A DNA stretch of 33,831 nt from Methanobacteriota archaeon (GTDB lineage Archaea > Thermoplasmatota > Poseidoniia > Poseidoniales > Poseidoniaceae), in the NCBI GenBank assembly GCA_018649825.1, contig JABIHC010000109.1:1-33831 (forward strand). The letters are read 5' to 3'. Position numbers and translations under genes: made by a program. Below, in pieces: positions 1 to 8,797 of the stretch (within the stretch, counting starts at the first letter, position 1; each line of letters begins with the position of its first letter). The notes under the pieces were generated by a model. It was not told the origin of the DNA and made no database searches. It saw only the letters and a list, made by a program, of their open reading frames with translations.

Positions 1-69
1 CCAACCAGTGGCCAATGGGTCAATAATGAGTGATCAAAGAGACCTTTGCGCGGGAAAATCTTATTCAAT

Positions 70-666
70 TTACTGGCGGCGGCGGAGGGCGATACCTGCG
101 CCAATAAAAGCAGCAAAACCAAGAACGGCTGAGAAACCAGGAGTTTCTTCAGCGGCCATCTTCGGATTAGGATCAGCCGATGTAGCATCATCTTGGTTCC
201 AAAGATCTGTTGAACCTGCTGAACCATCTCCATCTACGCTATTACCCATTGCGGTAAATGTAACATCACTGCTTGCTGGAGCAGTCCAAGTAACCGTCCA
301 TGAACGTTGCTCATTGCCATCTCCAGTATGAGTTGCTTCTCCACTCATAATTTGGGTGTCTGTGCCAGCAGAAGAAAGAGTACCTGCACTTGCTACGAGG
401 TTGAATCCACCTTGGGCATTACCTGATGCGGCAGCAGTTGGGCCACCAGTGATTGTGACTGTGAGGTTGTATTCTTGACCGGCTACATATTCACTTGGGA
501 CGCCACTTAGTTCAACACTAACAGAAGCATCTGCTGATGCACTATGGCAGTTGCACCCACCGGATACACCTGAAATTCCTTCCGGCCTTGCCTGCACTGC
601 AGACATACCTGCAAGTAGCATTGTCAACATCATTCCAACAACTAAAATTCTTCTTCCAGATAGCAT
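70..666 (-). CDS. Secreted/surface protein with N-terminal signal peptide, Cys-Asn-Cys-His motif, Ig-like domain and PGF-CTERM-like C-terminal anchor
   Basis: ORF 198 aa; hydrophobic N-terminus (ILVVGMMLTMLLAGMSAVQA), GGCNCHS, then VELSGVPSEYVAGQEYNLTVTITGG; C-terminus TPGFSAVLGFAAFIGAGIALRRRQ. Confidence 0.85.
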   Translation of the reverse strand: MLSGRRILVVGMMLTMLLAGMSAVQARPEGISGVSGGCNCHSASADASVSVELSGVPSEYVAGQEYNLTVTITGGPTAAASGNAQGGFNLVASAGTLSSAGTDTQIMSGEATHTGDGNEQRSWTVTWTAPASSDVTFTAMGNSVDGDGSAGSTDLWNQDDATSADPNPKMAAEETPGFSAVLGFAAFIGAGIALRRRQ

Positions 667-774
667 ATATCATTCCTCACTATTACTGCTGAACAAAGGC
701 AGATGGTTATCAATAGCCCCGAATATGTTCGGGTGTAATCTGAATTTAGGTAGTTCGGCAACAAAGAAAATATT

Positions 775-1272
775 CTATTTTTCTAATTCACCCAGCATAG
801 CAACAATGGTGTCGGGATTTGCTGGTTTTGAATAACTTGTTCGCAGTGTCCGGCCCAAAACATTGCAACCAAGGTAGGAAAATAGTTGTCGCATTGCGAC
901 AATAACATAGATGCCGTCACTGCCACTATGGGTGCCTAGCCCAACCTTGCGAGAGTTGAATAAATCGCGGAAGTCATCTCCCTCACGTGAAAGCCATGCA
1001 ATAGTATTGTTTAGGATGGAAGGAAAAGAACCATTATACTCAGGAGCAACGACAAACCATGAATCCACGGCAGCCATTTGTGCCATAACCTCACTCAATC
1101 CCTCTAGCGTTTCAGTAGCCTTTGCTCGGGCATTTGTAAACAATGGAAAGTCGACTGCACAGAGGTCAAGGATAGACATTTGGTTACCCATTTCTTCGCC
1201 CTTTTCTTTGATTATCTCTGCCAATTTCAAGTTATTGCCATCAGATGCGGCGATGATTAGAATGCTTGCCAT
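775..1272 (-). CDS. NADPH-dependent FMN reductase family flavoprotein
   Basis: 165 aa; motif VVAPEYNGSFPSILNNTIAWLSR typical of NADPH-dependent FMN reductases; N-terminal ASILIIAASDGNN flavin-binding strand. Confidence 0.85.
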   Translation of the reverse strand: MASILIIAASDGNNLKLAEIIKEKGEEMGNQMSILDLCAVDFPLFTNARAKATETLEGLSEVMAQMAAVDSWFVVAPEYNGSFPSILNNTIAWLSREGDDFRDLFNSRKVGLGTHSGSDGIYVIVAMRQLFSYLGCNVLGRTLRTSYSKPANPDTIVAMLGELEK

Positions 1273-1529
1273 GATTTCTGCAGGCGTCTTTAGTTATTCA
1301 ACATTACATTTTTTACAAGCCAATAATATGGATGTAAATTCAATCAATTACTAGCATAATTAAGACCATGTTGCAATCAAGAATCGCGTACATCTATACC
1401 CACAATCAACTATGTAAAGCCTGAGCAAGCGCTACACTTTGAACTACAATTCTTTAACTCAATAGGCAGTGTATAATAGAAGGAATGAAGTAGCGAGCAA
1501 CAAAGCAATTGTTGGGTGGGTGAGTGGAA

Positions 1530-2744
1530 ATGAGTGATGATTCCAGACCAACAATATTGCTCAATACTCACGTTTACCCACGTCATTCTACTGACCATGT
1601 GGCGCCATTCATGCATGATTTTGCTAAAGCATGCGCTACCTTTGCTCGCGTCGTGGTGCATTGTCCACATGATCAAAATTTATCTGAAAATGAAATTATT
1701 GATGGGGTTGAAATTCGAAGGTTTCGTTACGCTTCAGATGAAAAGGAAACGCTTGCTTATCGCGGAGATATGCATAAACAAGTGTTCGGTTCACCCCTTA
1801 GGGCTCTGTTTTTCATGAAGTTTTTGCGTCGTTGGCGGAAAGCAACAAAATCACTCATCAAAGAAATATCTCCCGATATTGTTCATGCTCATTGGTTGTT
1901 TCCAGGTGGATATGTGACTGGAAAAGCGTTAGCAAAAAGTAAGGGCTTCTACTTGTCTATGCATGGTACTGATGTTTTCCTAGTCAAGAAACGGAAAATG
2001 GCAAGAGGGATGGCAAAAAGAGTATTGCGGCGAAGTGAGAAATCTCATTTTGTGTCAACGGCATTGCAAAAAATCATTGCTGACACTTGTTCCCGTAAGC
2101 CAAATAGCACGGATCTTATTTTACCAATGGTATTTGGATTGGATGAATTTGTAGAAATAAATAGTAAAGAGAAAACCGGTGGTTTTCTATTTGTTGGTAG
2201 GCTACTTGAAGTCAAAGGAGTCAATGTACTAATACGTTCATTTTCTGAATTATGTGCATCAAATGGAATTAATTGGCCACTTGATATAGTCGGCGATGGC
2301 CGAGAACGAGAGGATTTGGAATTATTGGTTGATGAATTGAAACTTGGCGATAAAGTGAGATTTCATGGCTCTTTGGAACGCAGTGAAGTCATAGAGATGT
2401 ATCATAATTCTAGAGCACTTGTGTTGCCTTCAATCACTACGGCAAGTGGTGAACAAGAAGGCCTTGGAGTGGTACTTCTTGAGGCAATGAGTGCAGGGAT
2501 ACCTGTGATTGGTACTGATTGTGGCGGCATTCCTGAAATCATTCACCATGAAAAGACGGGGTTACTTGTTCGCCAAAATGATGTATCTTCACTTTGTGCG
2601 GCTCTAAAAAGACTGCAACAAGACATTGAATTGAGAGAGAGTTTAGTTACCGGTGCAAATCAATTGATTCAATCTTATTATAGAGGGGATGCTATGGTAG
2701 ATTCAATTAGAGAATGGTATGTGAACATAGATGGAATCAAATGA
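1530..2744 (+). CDS. Glycosyltransferase family 4 (GT-B fold)
   Basis: HAHWLFPGGYVTGKALAK, FLFVGRLLEVKGVNVLI, and EGLGVVLLEAMSAGIPVIGTDCGGIPEII (GT1/GT4 EX7E region); ORF track starts at GTG 1524, ATG at 1530 with GGGTGAG upstream. Confidence 0.9.
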   Translation: MSDDSRPTILLNTHVYPRHSTDHVAPFMHDFAKACATFARVVVHCPHDQNLSENEIIDGVEIRRFRYASDEKETLAYRGDMHKQVFGSPLRALFFMKFLRRWRKATKSLIKEISPDIVHAHWLFPGGYVTGKALAKSKGFYLSMHGTDVFLVKKRKMARGMAKRVLRRSEKSHFVSTALQKIIADTCSRKPNSTDLILPMVFGLDEFVEINSKEKTGGFLFVGRLLEVKGVNVLIRSFSELCASNGINWPLDIVGDGREREDLELLVDELKLGDKVRFHGSLERSEVIEMYHNSRALVLPSITTASGEQEGLGVVLLEAMSAGIPVIGTDCGGIPEIIHHEKTGLLVRQNDVSSLCAALKRLQQDIELRESLVTGANQLIQSYYRGDAMVDSIREWYVNIDGIK

Positions 2745-3666
2745 AACTGCTAAAATAAGCTCATCATGGCCAATTCGCATAGCCATTGCTTTGGTTATTG
2801 TCGCTTCATTTTGGTTCGTATTTCTGGAACTGAATAGCAATCAGGTTGTTTTTACTGATGTCATTACATCGGCTAGTTATGAATTTTGGTTAGGAGGTGC
2901 CCTAATAGTTGCCATGATGATGTTATGGCCATTTGTTTGGATGGTGTCAATGCGGGGATGTGGAGCAATTATTCCTCTACGCGATGCTTATTCAATATGG
3001 TGGACTACAAATGTTGCCAAGTATGTCCCAGGCAAGGTGGCCCTCATTGCAAGTAGATCGTGGATAGCACGTAAATGGGGCTCAAAGGTAGTTTTGGAAA
3101 GTTTTGCATGGGAATTAGTGCTGTCAACTTCTTCTGCCCTCATAGCCGGCTCTCTCCTACTGTTAAGTAGTGAAATTGAATTTTTCTGGAAGGCAATTCT
3201 CGGAGTTTCTGCACTGATTTCATTAGCCCCTCTATTCAGCCTTGAGGCCACTCAAAGAATACTGCGTAAGCCTATTGCAATTCTTGGCAAGGGCGAATGG
3301 GATGCACCAATAGCAATGACAAAAACAATCTATTTATTTGCTCTATTGTTAATGATTGGGGGGTGGGTACTTTGGGGTATTGCTCATAAGATGATTCTCA
3401 CAGGAATTGGAATTGATGTTTCTATTGAGATATTAATCGGAGTCTTTGCCCTTTCATGGGTTGCTGGCTTCTATGCTTTCTTCCTCCCTGCTGGCATGGG
3501 GGTAAGAGAAGGTTCGCTGACTTACCTGTTGACTATACTCGCAAGCGGCGGGGCTGGTGCAATACTTGCAATAACTTCTAGAACATTCAACATTATTGGT
3601 GAGATAATAGCATTCTTCATCGGTGGAATTCTCCTAAAAGGAATAACACTTGATGAGGAAGAATAG
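2731..3666 (+). CDS. Polytopic membrane protein, lysylphosphatidylglycerol synthase TM region / UPF0104-like flippase family
   Basis: 311 aa, about 8 hydrophobic helices; KYVPGKVALIASR and FFLPAGMGVREGSLTYLL resemble conserved motifs of this family; overlaps the GT4 gene by 14 bp. Confidence 0.75.
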   Translation: MESNETAKISSSWPIRIAIALVIVASFWFVFLELNSNQVVFTDVITSASYEFWLGGALIVAMMMLWPFVWMVSMRGCGAIIPLRDAYSIWWTTNVAKYVPGKVALIASRSWIARKWGSKVVLESFAWELVLSTSSALIAGSLLLLSSEIEFFWKAILGVSALISLAPLFSLEATQRILRKPIAILGKGEWDAPIAMTKTIYLFALLLMIGGWVLWGIAHKMILTGIGIDVSIEILIGVFALSWVAGFYAFFLPAGMGVREGSLTYLLTILASGGAGAILAITSRTFNIIGEIIAFFIGGILLKGITLDEEE

Positions 3667-3667
3667 A

Positions 3668-4615
3668 TTACAATTCCTTACCATAAAATCGCAATTGTCG
3701 GTTCTCCGATGAGCGATAAACAATAGTTTCACCTAGTAACCCTAACATGAACAACTGTATTCCAGTGGTAATCAATAATACACCTAACATTAACATTGGA
3801 CGGTCCCCAATGCCTTCTCCGTAAATATACTTCAATGAAACTAAATAACTACAGATTGCAAAACCAATTAATGAAATCAATGTACCAATGCGACCAAAAA
3901 AATGCAGGGGGCGTTCTAAAAATGAAAACAAAAACCCCACTGTTATTAGGTCAATCAACCCTCGCATGATTCTTTTTGCACCATACTTTGATTTCCCATG
4001 AATTCTCCTTCTATGGTTTACGACTATTTCAGAAACTTTAGCACCATTCATATGTCCAAGTACCGGAGTATATCGGTGCATGTCACCATACAAGTTCAGG
4101 CTACATGCTAATTCAGTATTATATGCCTTAAAGCCACAATTCATATCGTGAATTTTTACACCAGCAATCTTTCGCGACATCTTGTTGTAGATTTTTGATG
4201 GCCAGCGTTTGAAGATGTTATCATTTCGTTTGGCGCGCCAGCCACATACGATATCATTACCTTCAGCAATACTGGCAAGAAAACGTGGGATTTCAGCCGG
4301 ATCGTCCTGTAGATCTCCGTCCATTGTAATACTAGTTTTGCCACGCGCAATGTCAAAACCTACTGCCATTGCTATTGCTTTACCGTAGTTTCTTTTCAAT
4401 TTATGAATCCTGACATGAGAATTGTTTGAACGTATATCCTTTAGAATCTTCACAGTGTCATCAGTGCTACCGTCATCAACAAAGATAATTTCGTATTCTT
4501 TATCCTTCATAGTTTCAGTAATTTCATCAATTAAAGGATGTAGATTTTCCTCCTCATTAAGGACTGGGATTATGATGCTGACATCCTTGGCTTCGTCACC
4601 GTTTTCCATTCCCAT
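3668..4615 (-). CDS. Glycosyltransferase family 2 (dolichol-phosphate mannosyltransferase/ArnC-like) with C-terminal TM helices
   Basis: SIIIPVLNEEENL, IIFVDDGSTDDT, SITMDGDLQDDPAEIP, two C-terminal hydrophobic helices. Confidence 0.92.
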   Translation of the reverse strand: MGMENGDEAKDVSIIIPVLNEEENLHPLIDEITETMKDKEYEIIFVDDGSTDDTVKILKDIRSNNSHVRIHKLKRNYGKAIAMAVGFDIARGKTSITMDGDLQDDPAEIPRFLASIAEGNDIVCGWRAKRNDNIFKRWPSKIYNKMSRKIAGVKIHDMNCGFKAYNTELACSLNLYGDMHRYTPVLGHMNGAKVSEIVVNHRRRIHGKSKYGAKRIMRGLIDLITVGFLFSFLERPLHFFGRIGTLISLIGFAICSYLVSLKYIYGEGIGDRPMLMLGVLLITTGIQLFMLGLLGETIVYRSSENRQLRFYGKEL

Positions 4616-4681
4616 AAAACGGCGGGACCGCGCATCTTCAATAGAGATTGCTGATAAATAGAAAGTTAACCGGCAATACTA

Positions 4682-5219
4682 ATGGGGGATATTCGTAAAC
4701 GGATGGATGCCATTAACGGGCGAATAGATTCACCTAGACCTCCACGAAAATGCAAGAAATAAGAAGGTACTATTCATCCTTTTCATCATTACCTTTGCTG
4801 CAGCCGTACCTATTCTTATTGGTTAAGAAATACAAGAACGCCCCGGTGAGAAAGTGTATCTGATAACGATATCTTTCGTGATCGTGCTGATACGATATTG
4901 AATGGGGGATTACTGTATTCCGACACAGATGTGGTCACAATGACCCCCCGGTAATTAATTATCTGATGACACCAGCAATTCTATTTGGTGATTCAATAAT
5001 CGTCCGGGAATTATGGTTTACTTTTTTGTCTTTTTGACTTTGGCGGTTTTGTTTTTTATTTTGGAACCGTTGGCTGGTAGGCGCCTTGGGGTTGCCGGAG
5101 CCACGACCTATTCTGCCAGCTCATTTGGATACTACACTTGTGTGGCGATGATACAAGACGATGCAATAATTGTAGTATTCATCGCCTTGAAACCAATGAG
5201 TCCGGCTTCATTAAATTGA
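4682..5219 (+). pseudogene. Degenerate remnant of a GT-C/GT39-like membrane glycosyltransferase (N-terminal part)
   Basis: Reading through changing frames gives MGDIRKRMDAINGRIDSPRPPRK..NKKVLFILFIITFAAAVPILIG(stop)EIQERPGEKVY..DNDIFRDRADTILNGGLLYSDTDVVTMTP..PVINYLMTPAILFGDS..MVYFFVFLTLAVLFFILEPLAGRRLGVAGATTYSASSFGYYTCVAMIQDDAIIVVFIALK; frame changes near 4750, 4860, 4948 (C6 run) and 5010 plus in-frame stop at 4824. Confidence 0.65.
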
Positions 5220-5222
5220 GCA

Positions 5223-5741
5223 TTAACCGCGAATTGAAAAACCAATAAATTCCATTTCTTTGCCGATTGTTACTGCATGAACCAGCACAATTAGAATGAG
5301 TAAGATGCTCAACCAAAAATGCGTTCTCTTCCATGCCTGATGGCTCCATTTCTTCCAAAACCATTTGTGATAATATCCGTGAATTGATAACAAAATCATG
5401 ATGCATGCGGCTATCGCCCCTAAGTTAAACATTAAACGAAGTTCTTCACCCTCTGTCATCCAAAAAGGAAAAGATGAGACCTGATTGCTCCAATGCCCAA
5501 ACACAAGGAGAATTGCGTGTAAAATAGCACCTAATAGAATTGTAACAGAAAAAATACCATGTATTTTATTCGTATATATTCGCGATGCGAGCCATTGTTT
5601 CATTATTCCCCCACGCAGCCGAAACAATTCCATGATGCAAAAATCAACTAGAAGGAGGAAAAAGACCACGATACCGGCCCAACGGCCAATAAAATAAGTA
5701 TTTGAATCAAGGTACATAAAATTCATCACCACCTCATACAA
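5223..5741 (-). CDS. Small polytopic membrane protein, ferric-reductase/cytochrome b-like (predicted di-heme)
   Basis: 172 aa, 4-5 TM helices; two HX13H pairs: HGIFSVTILLGAILH and HFWLSILLILIVLVH; 13 bp downstream of the CxxCH protein gene. Confidence 0.7.
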   Translation of the reverse strand: MYEVVMNFMYLDSNTYFIGRWAGIVVFFLLLVDFCIMELFRLRGGIMKQWLASRIYTNKIHGIFSVTILLGAILHAILLVFGHWSNQVSSFPFWMTEGEELRLMFNLGAIAACIMILLSIHGYYHKWFWKKWSHQAWKRTHFWLSILLILIVLVHAVTIGKEMEFIGFSIRG

Positions 5742-5754
5742 ATTCTAACTAAGA

Positions 5755-8556
5755 CTAGAACCTTTCTCCTAAAATATCATCTAAGATCTCATTGATTTCA
5801 TCTTGCTTTTGTTCATTGCCTGTAGATGTTGAAGAATGGCTTTGAGGTGAAGGGGAGAGGGGAGAGGGGGGGCTAGCCGGTGGATCATCAGAGGGAGTTG
5901 GAGTTTCAATGACAGGGATTGGTATTTGCTCTACAACTGGCTCGGGCGCTTGCGAAGTAGGTAGTGGGTCGTCGGTTTGGTCCATGAACCCAAGTTCGGC
6001 CAATAATTCATCAGTGTCAACACTAGATTCGATTGACCAAGAATAATTACTCTGCTCAAGTGTATCTGACTGCCAAAGTTGATGATATTTTGGTTGTTGA
6101 TTGGCATATATTTGTTGAGGGGTATTTGCCTGGCTTTCATTTGCAATCTTTTCACCGGGGCTACTCTTCTCTATAGATTGACGCTTAGTACGGAGGGTCT
6201 TTTGATGTACTGACTCTCGAGCATCAACAAATATTTGAAGCCCCCAACTTAAACCTCCAATTATCAATATTACATTTGCTGAAACCAGCCACCATGCCCA
6301 TGAAATGAAATCCACTTGATTCCCTATTTCACTCGCTGGGATTAAATTCGCTTGAACGATTGGTCCTTTCAAATTTTCATTTGCAGGATATACCGACTCA
6401 TCCTCCGCATCACTAACTCCAAAACTGAATTGATGAGAACCCACTATCGCATTCAAAGTAATGGTGTAAATACTACCATTTTGGTAGTCGGTTTCATTTA
6501 ATGGTGTTAATTGATAGATAATTCCATCAAATTGCAGCCAAACTGAAAGAGGAGTTTCAGGAGTCCAATCCAAATCTACTACCTCAATCATAAATGTATA
6601 ATTGTCACTAATGCTGCCCGAAAAGGGCTCAAGAGTTAACCCCCCATTCGAAGGTGGACGTATTTGAGGAGGAATATTTGGTGCCCGTATATCCGGCAAG
6701 GGAAGAATACTACCAATTTCAATTGGCCATACTGCTGAGACCCCTGTACCTACCCCGCTTGCCGCGTAACTTGAGGTAGCGGTGAAATATACAGAATGGT
6801 TATTTCCGACTCCTAAATCTTCTATGAGATATGACCACACCTGACCATCTGAAGGTGAATTTGTATCCAAACGCACCATGTTTCTTGGCACGCCATTTAC
6901 CCAAGCAATTATCGAGTTTTGCGCTGACTCGTCATTTTCAGCATCGTAAAAAGTAACCCTTACTTCAACACTTTCACCCAGCATTAGTAATGGTTTTGAG
7001 ATATTTTCCAGATTTGTTGCATAAGTAATTGAAGTTGAATTGAATATCTCTTCATCGTTGATAATCGCACTACCATTTGATAACCATGGATCACTATCAA
7101 ACCTCGTTACAGATACTTGCAATACACCACTTTCAGGGATTCGGTGTGCCCTCTCACCCTCCTCAGCAAAGAAGTAATAGGAATGGGTTCCCGCAGATAA
7201 TAATAATTCAGTTGAAAATCTATTATCCATTGACCAATCCGGCAAAGAGGAAGAAACATTTAGTGGATATGAAATATTATCAATATAGACATCCATAGCA
7301 GTTGGGGGAAGGGAAGCAGGATTAGAATAATTTATTGAAAAGGTGAAAGGAGTTCGGTCGTCGGCTTGTGTTGGAATTATTGAAGCACTTGAGAGAACAT
7401 CGCCGACAATTATTGGGCCAGATAGAGTTTCACTTCCAAGTGGAAAACGAGTATTACCGAAGCGATTTTCTGCTGTAAAGTAATGAATATGGTTTACTCC
7501 CGAACTCAATTGAGTGGAAAAATTATAGTAACTCCCCGTGCCTCCAACATTGGTAATGACAGGAGATAGTTGAGAAGCAATTCCATTGAGCCAAAAGGTA
7601 ACATTTGTGCCAGCAAAATCATCACCAGGCTCAAGAACGATAGAATAAGTAAAAATGGTCTGTGCATCTCCTACCAAAGGATTCAACGCACCTCCTGAAA
7701 GGATAGGCCCACCTCCTACAAAGGGCCCGAGATATTCTCCTGTAAGTTCACCCTGTGGGGTGGAAATCTGTTCATTAGAAGCAGGTAATCGCGCAGTGGA
7801 AATACCATCAGATGCTTGAAAATAATATGTGTGAAAGCCTACACCTAAATTCATATTTGAACTTGCAAAGCGCATACCAGTAGATGGGGTTTCAGAATAT
7901 TGGTCTATCGGTGACATGGAGTGTGGACTTCCGTCTACAAAGACCTTAATATCTGCAGGCATATCTTCATCTAAATCAGTCCAAAGAACCTCAAAATGGA
8001 AAAATTGATTCATATTTCCCTCAATGGGGGAAAAGGAATTTGCGGACAACACTGGAGGGGTATTAGGTGAAGTCACTTCAATTCCACTATTGAGTTGGTC
8101 GGTACCTGTTCTTCCAAAATGCTGAGCTTGAGCAAAGAGGTCAACTTGCAAGGTATCAAGTCCAACTCCATTGTCTGCGGTTAGTTCCCAAAAAATGTCT
8201 ATTGTGTCACCCGGCACCAAGTTCACATGGGAATATGTTGCAGGAGAAAAAGAAAAGCGGTTTTGTGCAGAAGATAATGTCACATCGGTATCAACCTCCC
8301 AATAGTGCGATTGAGATTGACCCAGATTCCCACTCAAGGTCATCTTCACGCTTACAATGAACACACTCCCTTCACTGACTTCAGAAGGAACAGAGAATTG
8401 TGATAATGTCACATAATCGCCGTAATTACCCCCATGGCAATTCCTACAAAGATTACTAGTAGTTCGAGTTCCATTATCGGCTAAAGTGATGGTGCTTGGA
8501 AGAAGCAAGAATAAAGCCAAAAAAAAAGCCTGAGATTTGGAATATCCACTTCTCAT
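5755..8556 (-). CDS. Large surface protein with N-terminal CxxCH, multiple Ig-like repeats, C-terminal TM and Pro-rich cytosolic tail
   Basis: 933 aa; signal peptide FFLALFLLLPSTITLA, LCRNCHGGNYGD, repeated Ig-like segments, TM WLVSANVILIIGGLSWGLQIFV, tail rich in P/S/T. Confidence 0.88.
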   Translation of the reverse strand: MRSGYSKSQAFFLALFLLLPSTITLADNGTRTTSNLCRNCHGGNYGDYVTLSQFSVPSEVSEGSVFIVSVKMTLSGNLGQSQSHYWEVDTDVTLSSAQNRFSFSPATYSHVNLVPGDTIDIFWELTADNGVGLDTLQVDLFAQAQHFGRTGTDQLNSGIEVTSPNTPPVLSANSFSPIEGNMNQFFHFEVLWTDLDEDMPADIKVFVDGSPHSMSPIDQYSETPSTGMRFASSNMNLGVGFHTYYFQASDGISTARLPASNEQISTPQGELTGEYLGPFVGGGPILSGGALNPLVGDAQTIFTYSIVLEPGDDFAGTNVTFWLNGIASQLSPVITNVGGTGSYYNFSTQLSSGVNHIHYFTAENRFGNTRFPLGSETLSGPIIVGDVLSSASIIPTQADDRTPFTFSINYSNPASLPPTAMDVYIDNISYPLNVSSSLPDWSMDNRFSTELLLSAGTHSYYFFAEEGERAHRIPESGVLQVSVTRFDSDPWLSNGSAIINDEEIFNSTSITYATNLENISKPLLMLGESVEVRVTFYDAENDESAQNSIIAWVNGVPRNMVRLDTNSPSDGQVWSYLIEDLGVGNNHSVYFTATSSYAASGVGTGVSAVWPIEIGSILPLPDIRAPNIPPQIRPPSNGGLTLEPFSGSISDNYTFMIEVVDLDWTPETPLSVWLQFDGIIYQLTPLNETDYQNGSIYTITLNAIVGSHQFSFGVSDAEDESVYPANENLKGPIVQANLIPASEIGNQVDFISWAWWLVSANVILIIGGLSWGLQIFVDARESVHQKTLRTKRQSIEKSSPGEKIANESQANTPQQIYANQQPKYHQLWQSDTLEQSNYSWSIESSVDTDELLAELGFMDQTDDPLPTSQAPEPVVEQIPIPVIETPTPSDDPPASPPSPLSPSPQSHSSTSTGNEQKQDEINEILDDILGERF
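8434..8448 (-). other. CRNCH (CxxCH) putative c-type heme attachment site
   Basis: Minus-strand TGT AGG AAT TGC CAT immediately after the predicted signal peptide. Confidence 0.6.
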
Positions 8557-8797
8557 TCATCCAACCCAATCTTATGCAATACTCATTGTCAAATAAAGAC
8601 AACGCCTTACAGCATCATGAAAAAATTAATTCCCAATACCACTCAATAACCCTCTCAAAGAGACTGAATAATATTTGAATAAACAATGTTGAAAAAATAA
8701 TTATTGCACTTTTGATTGCTTGGATTCATCATTTTCTTGATATCCTAAACATTTATGCAGGGCGAAGCCTCAAGAATATATCCACTATAGGTGGAAC

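Noticed and set aside
8-331. 107-aa + strand ORF
   Set aside because: Antisense to the well-supported 198-aa secreted protein; no recognisable features.
1273-1523. Possible tRNA or ncRNA in the 250-bp divergent intergenic region
   Set aside because: No cloverleaf or convincing structure found by eye; likely promoters for the divergent genes.
5013-5219. 68-aa + strand ORF as an independent small membrane protein gene
   Set aside because: Reads as the last in-frame segment of the frameshifted GT-C-like pseudogene and not as a complete protein.
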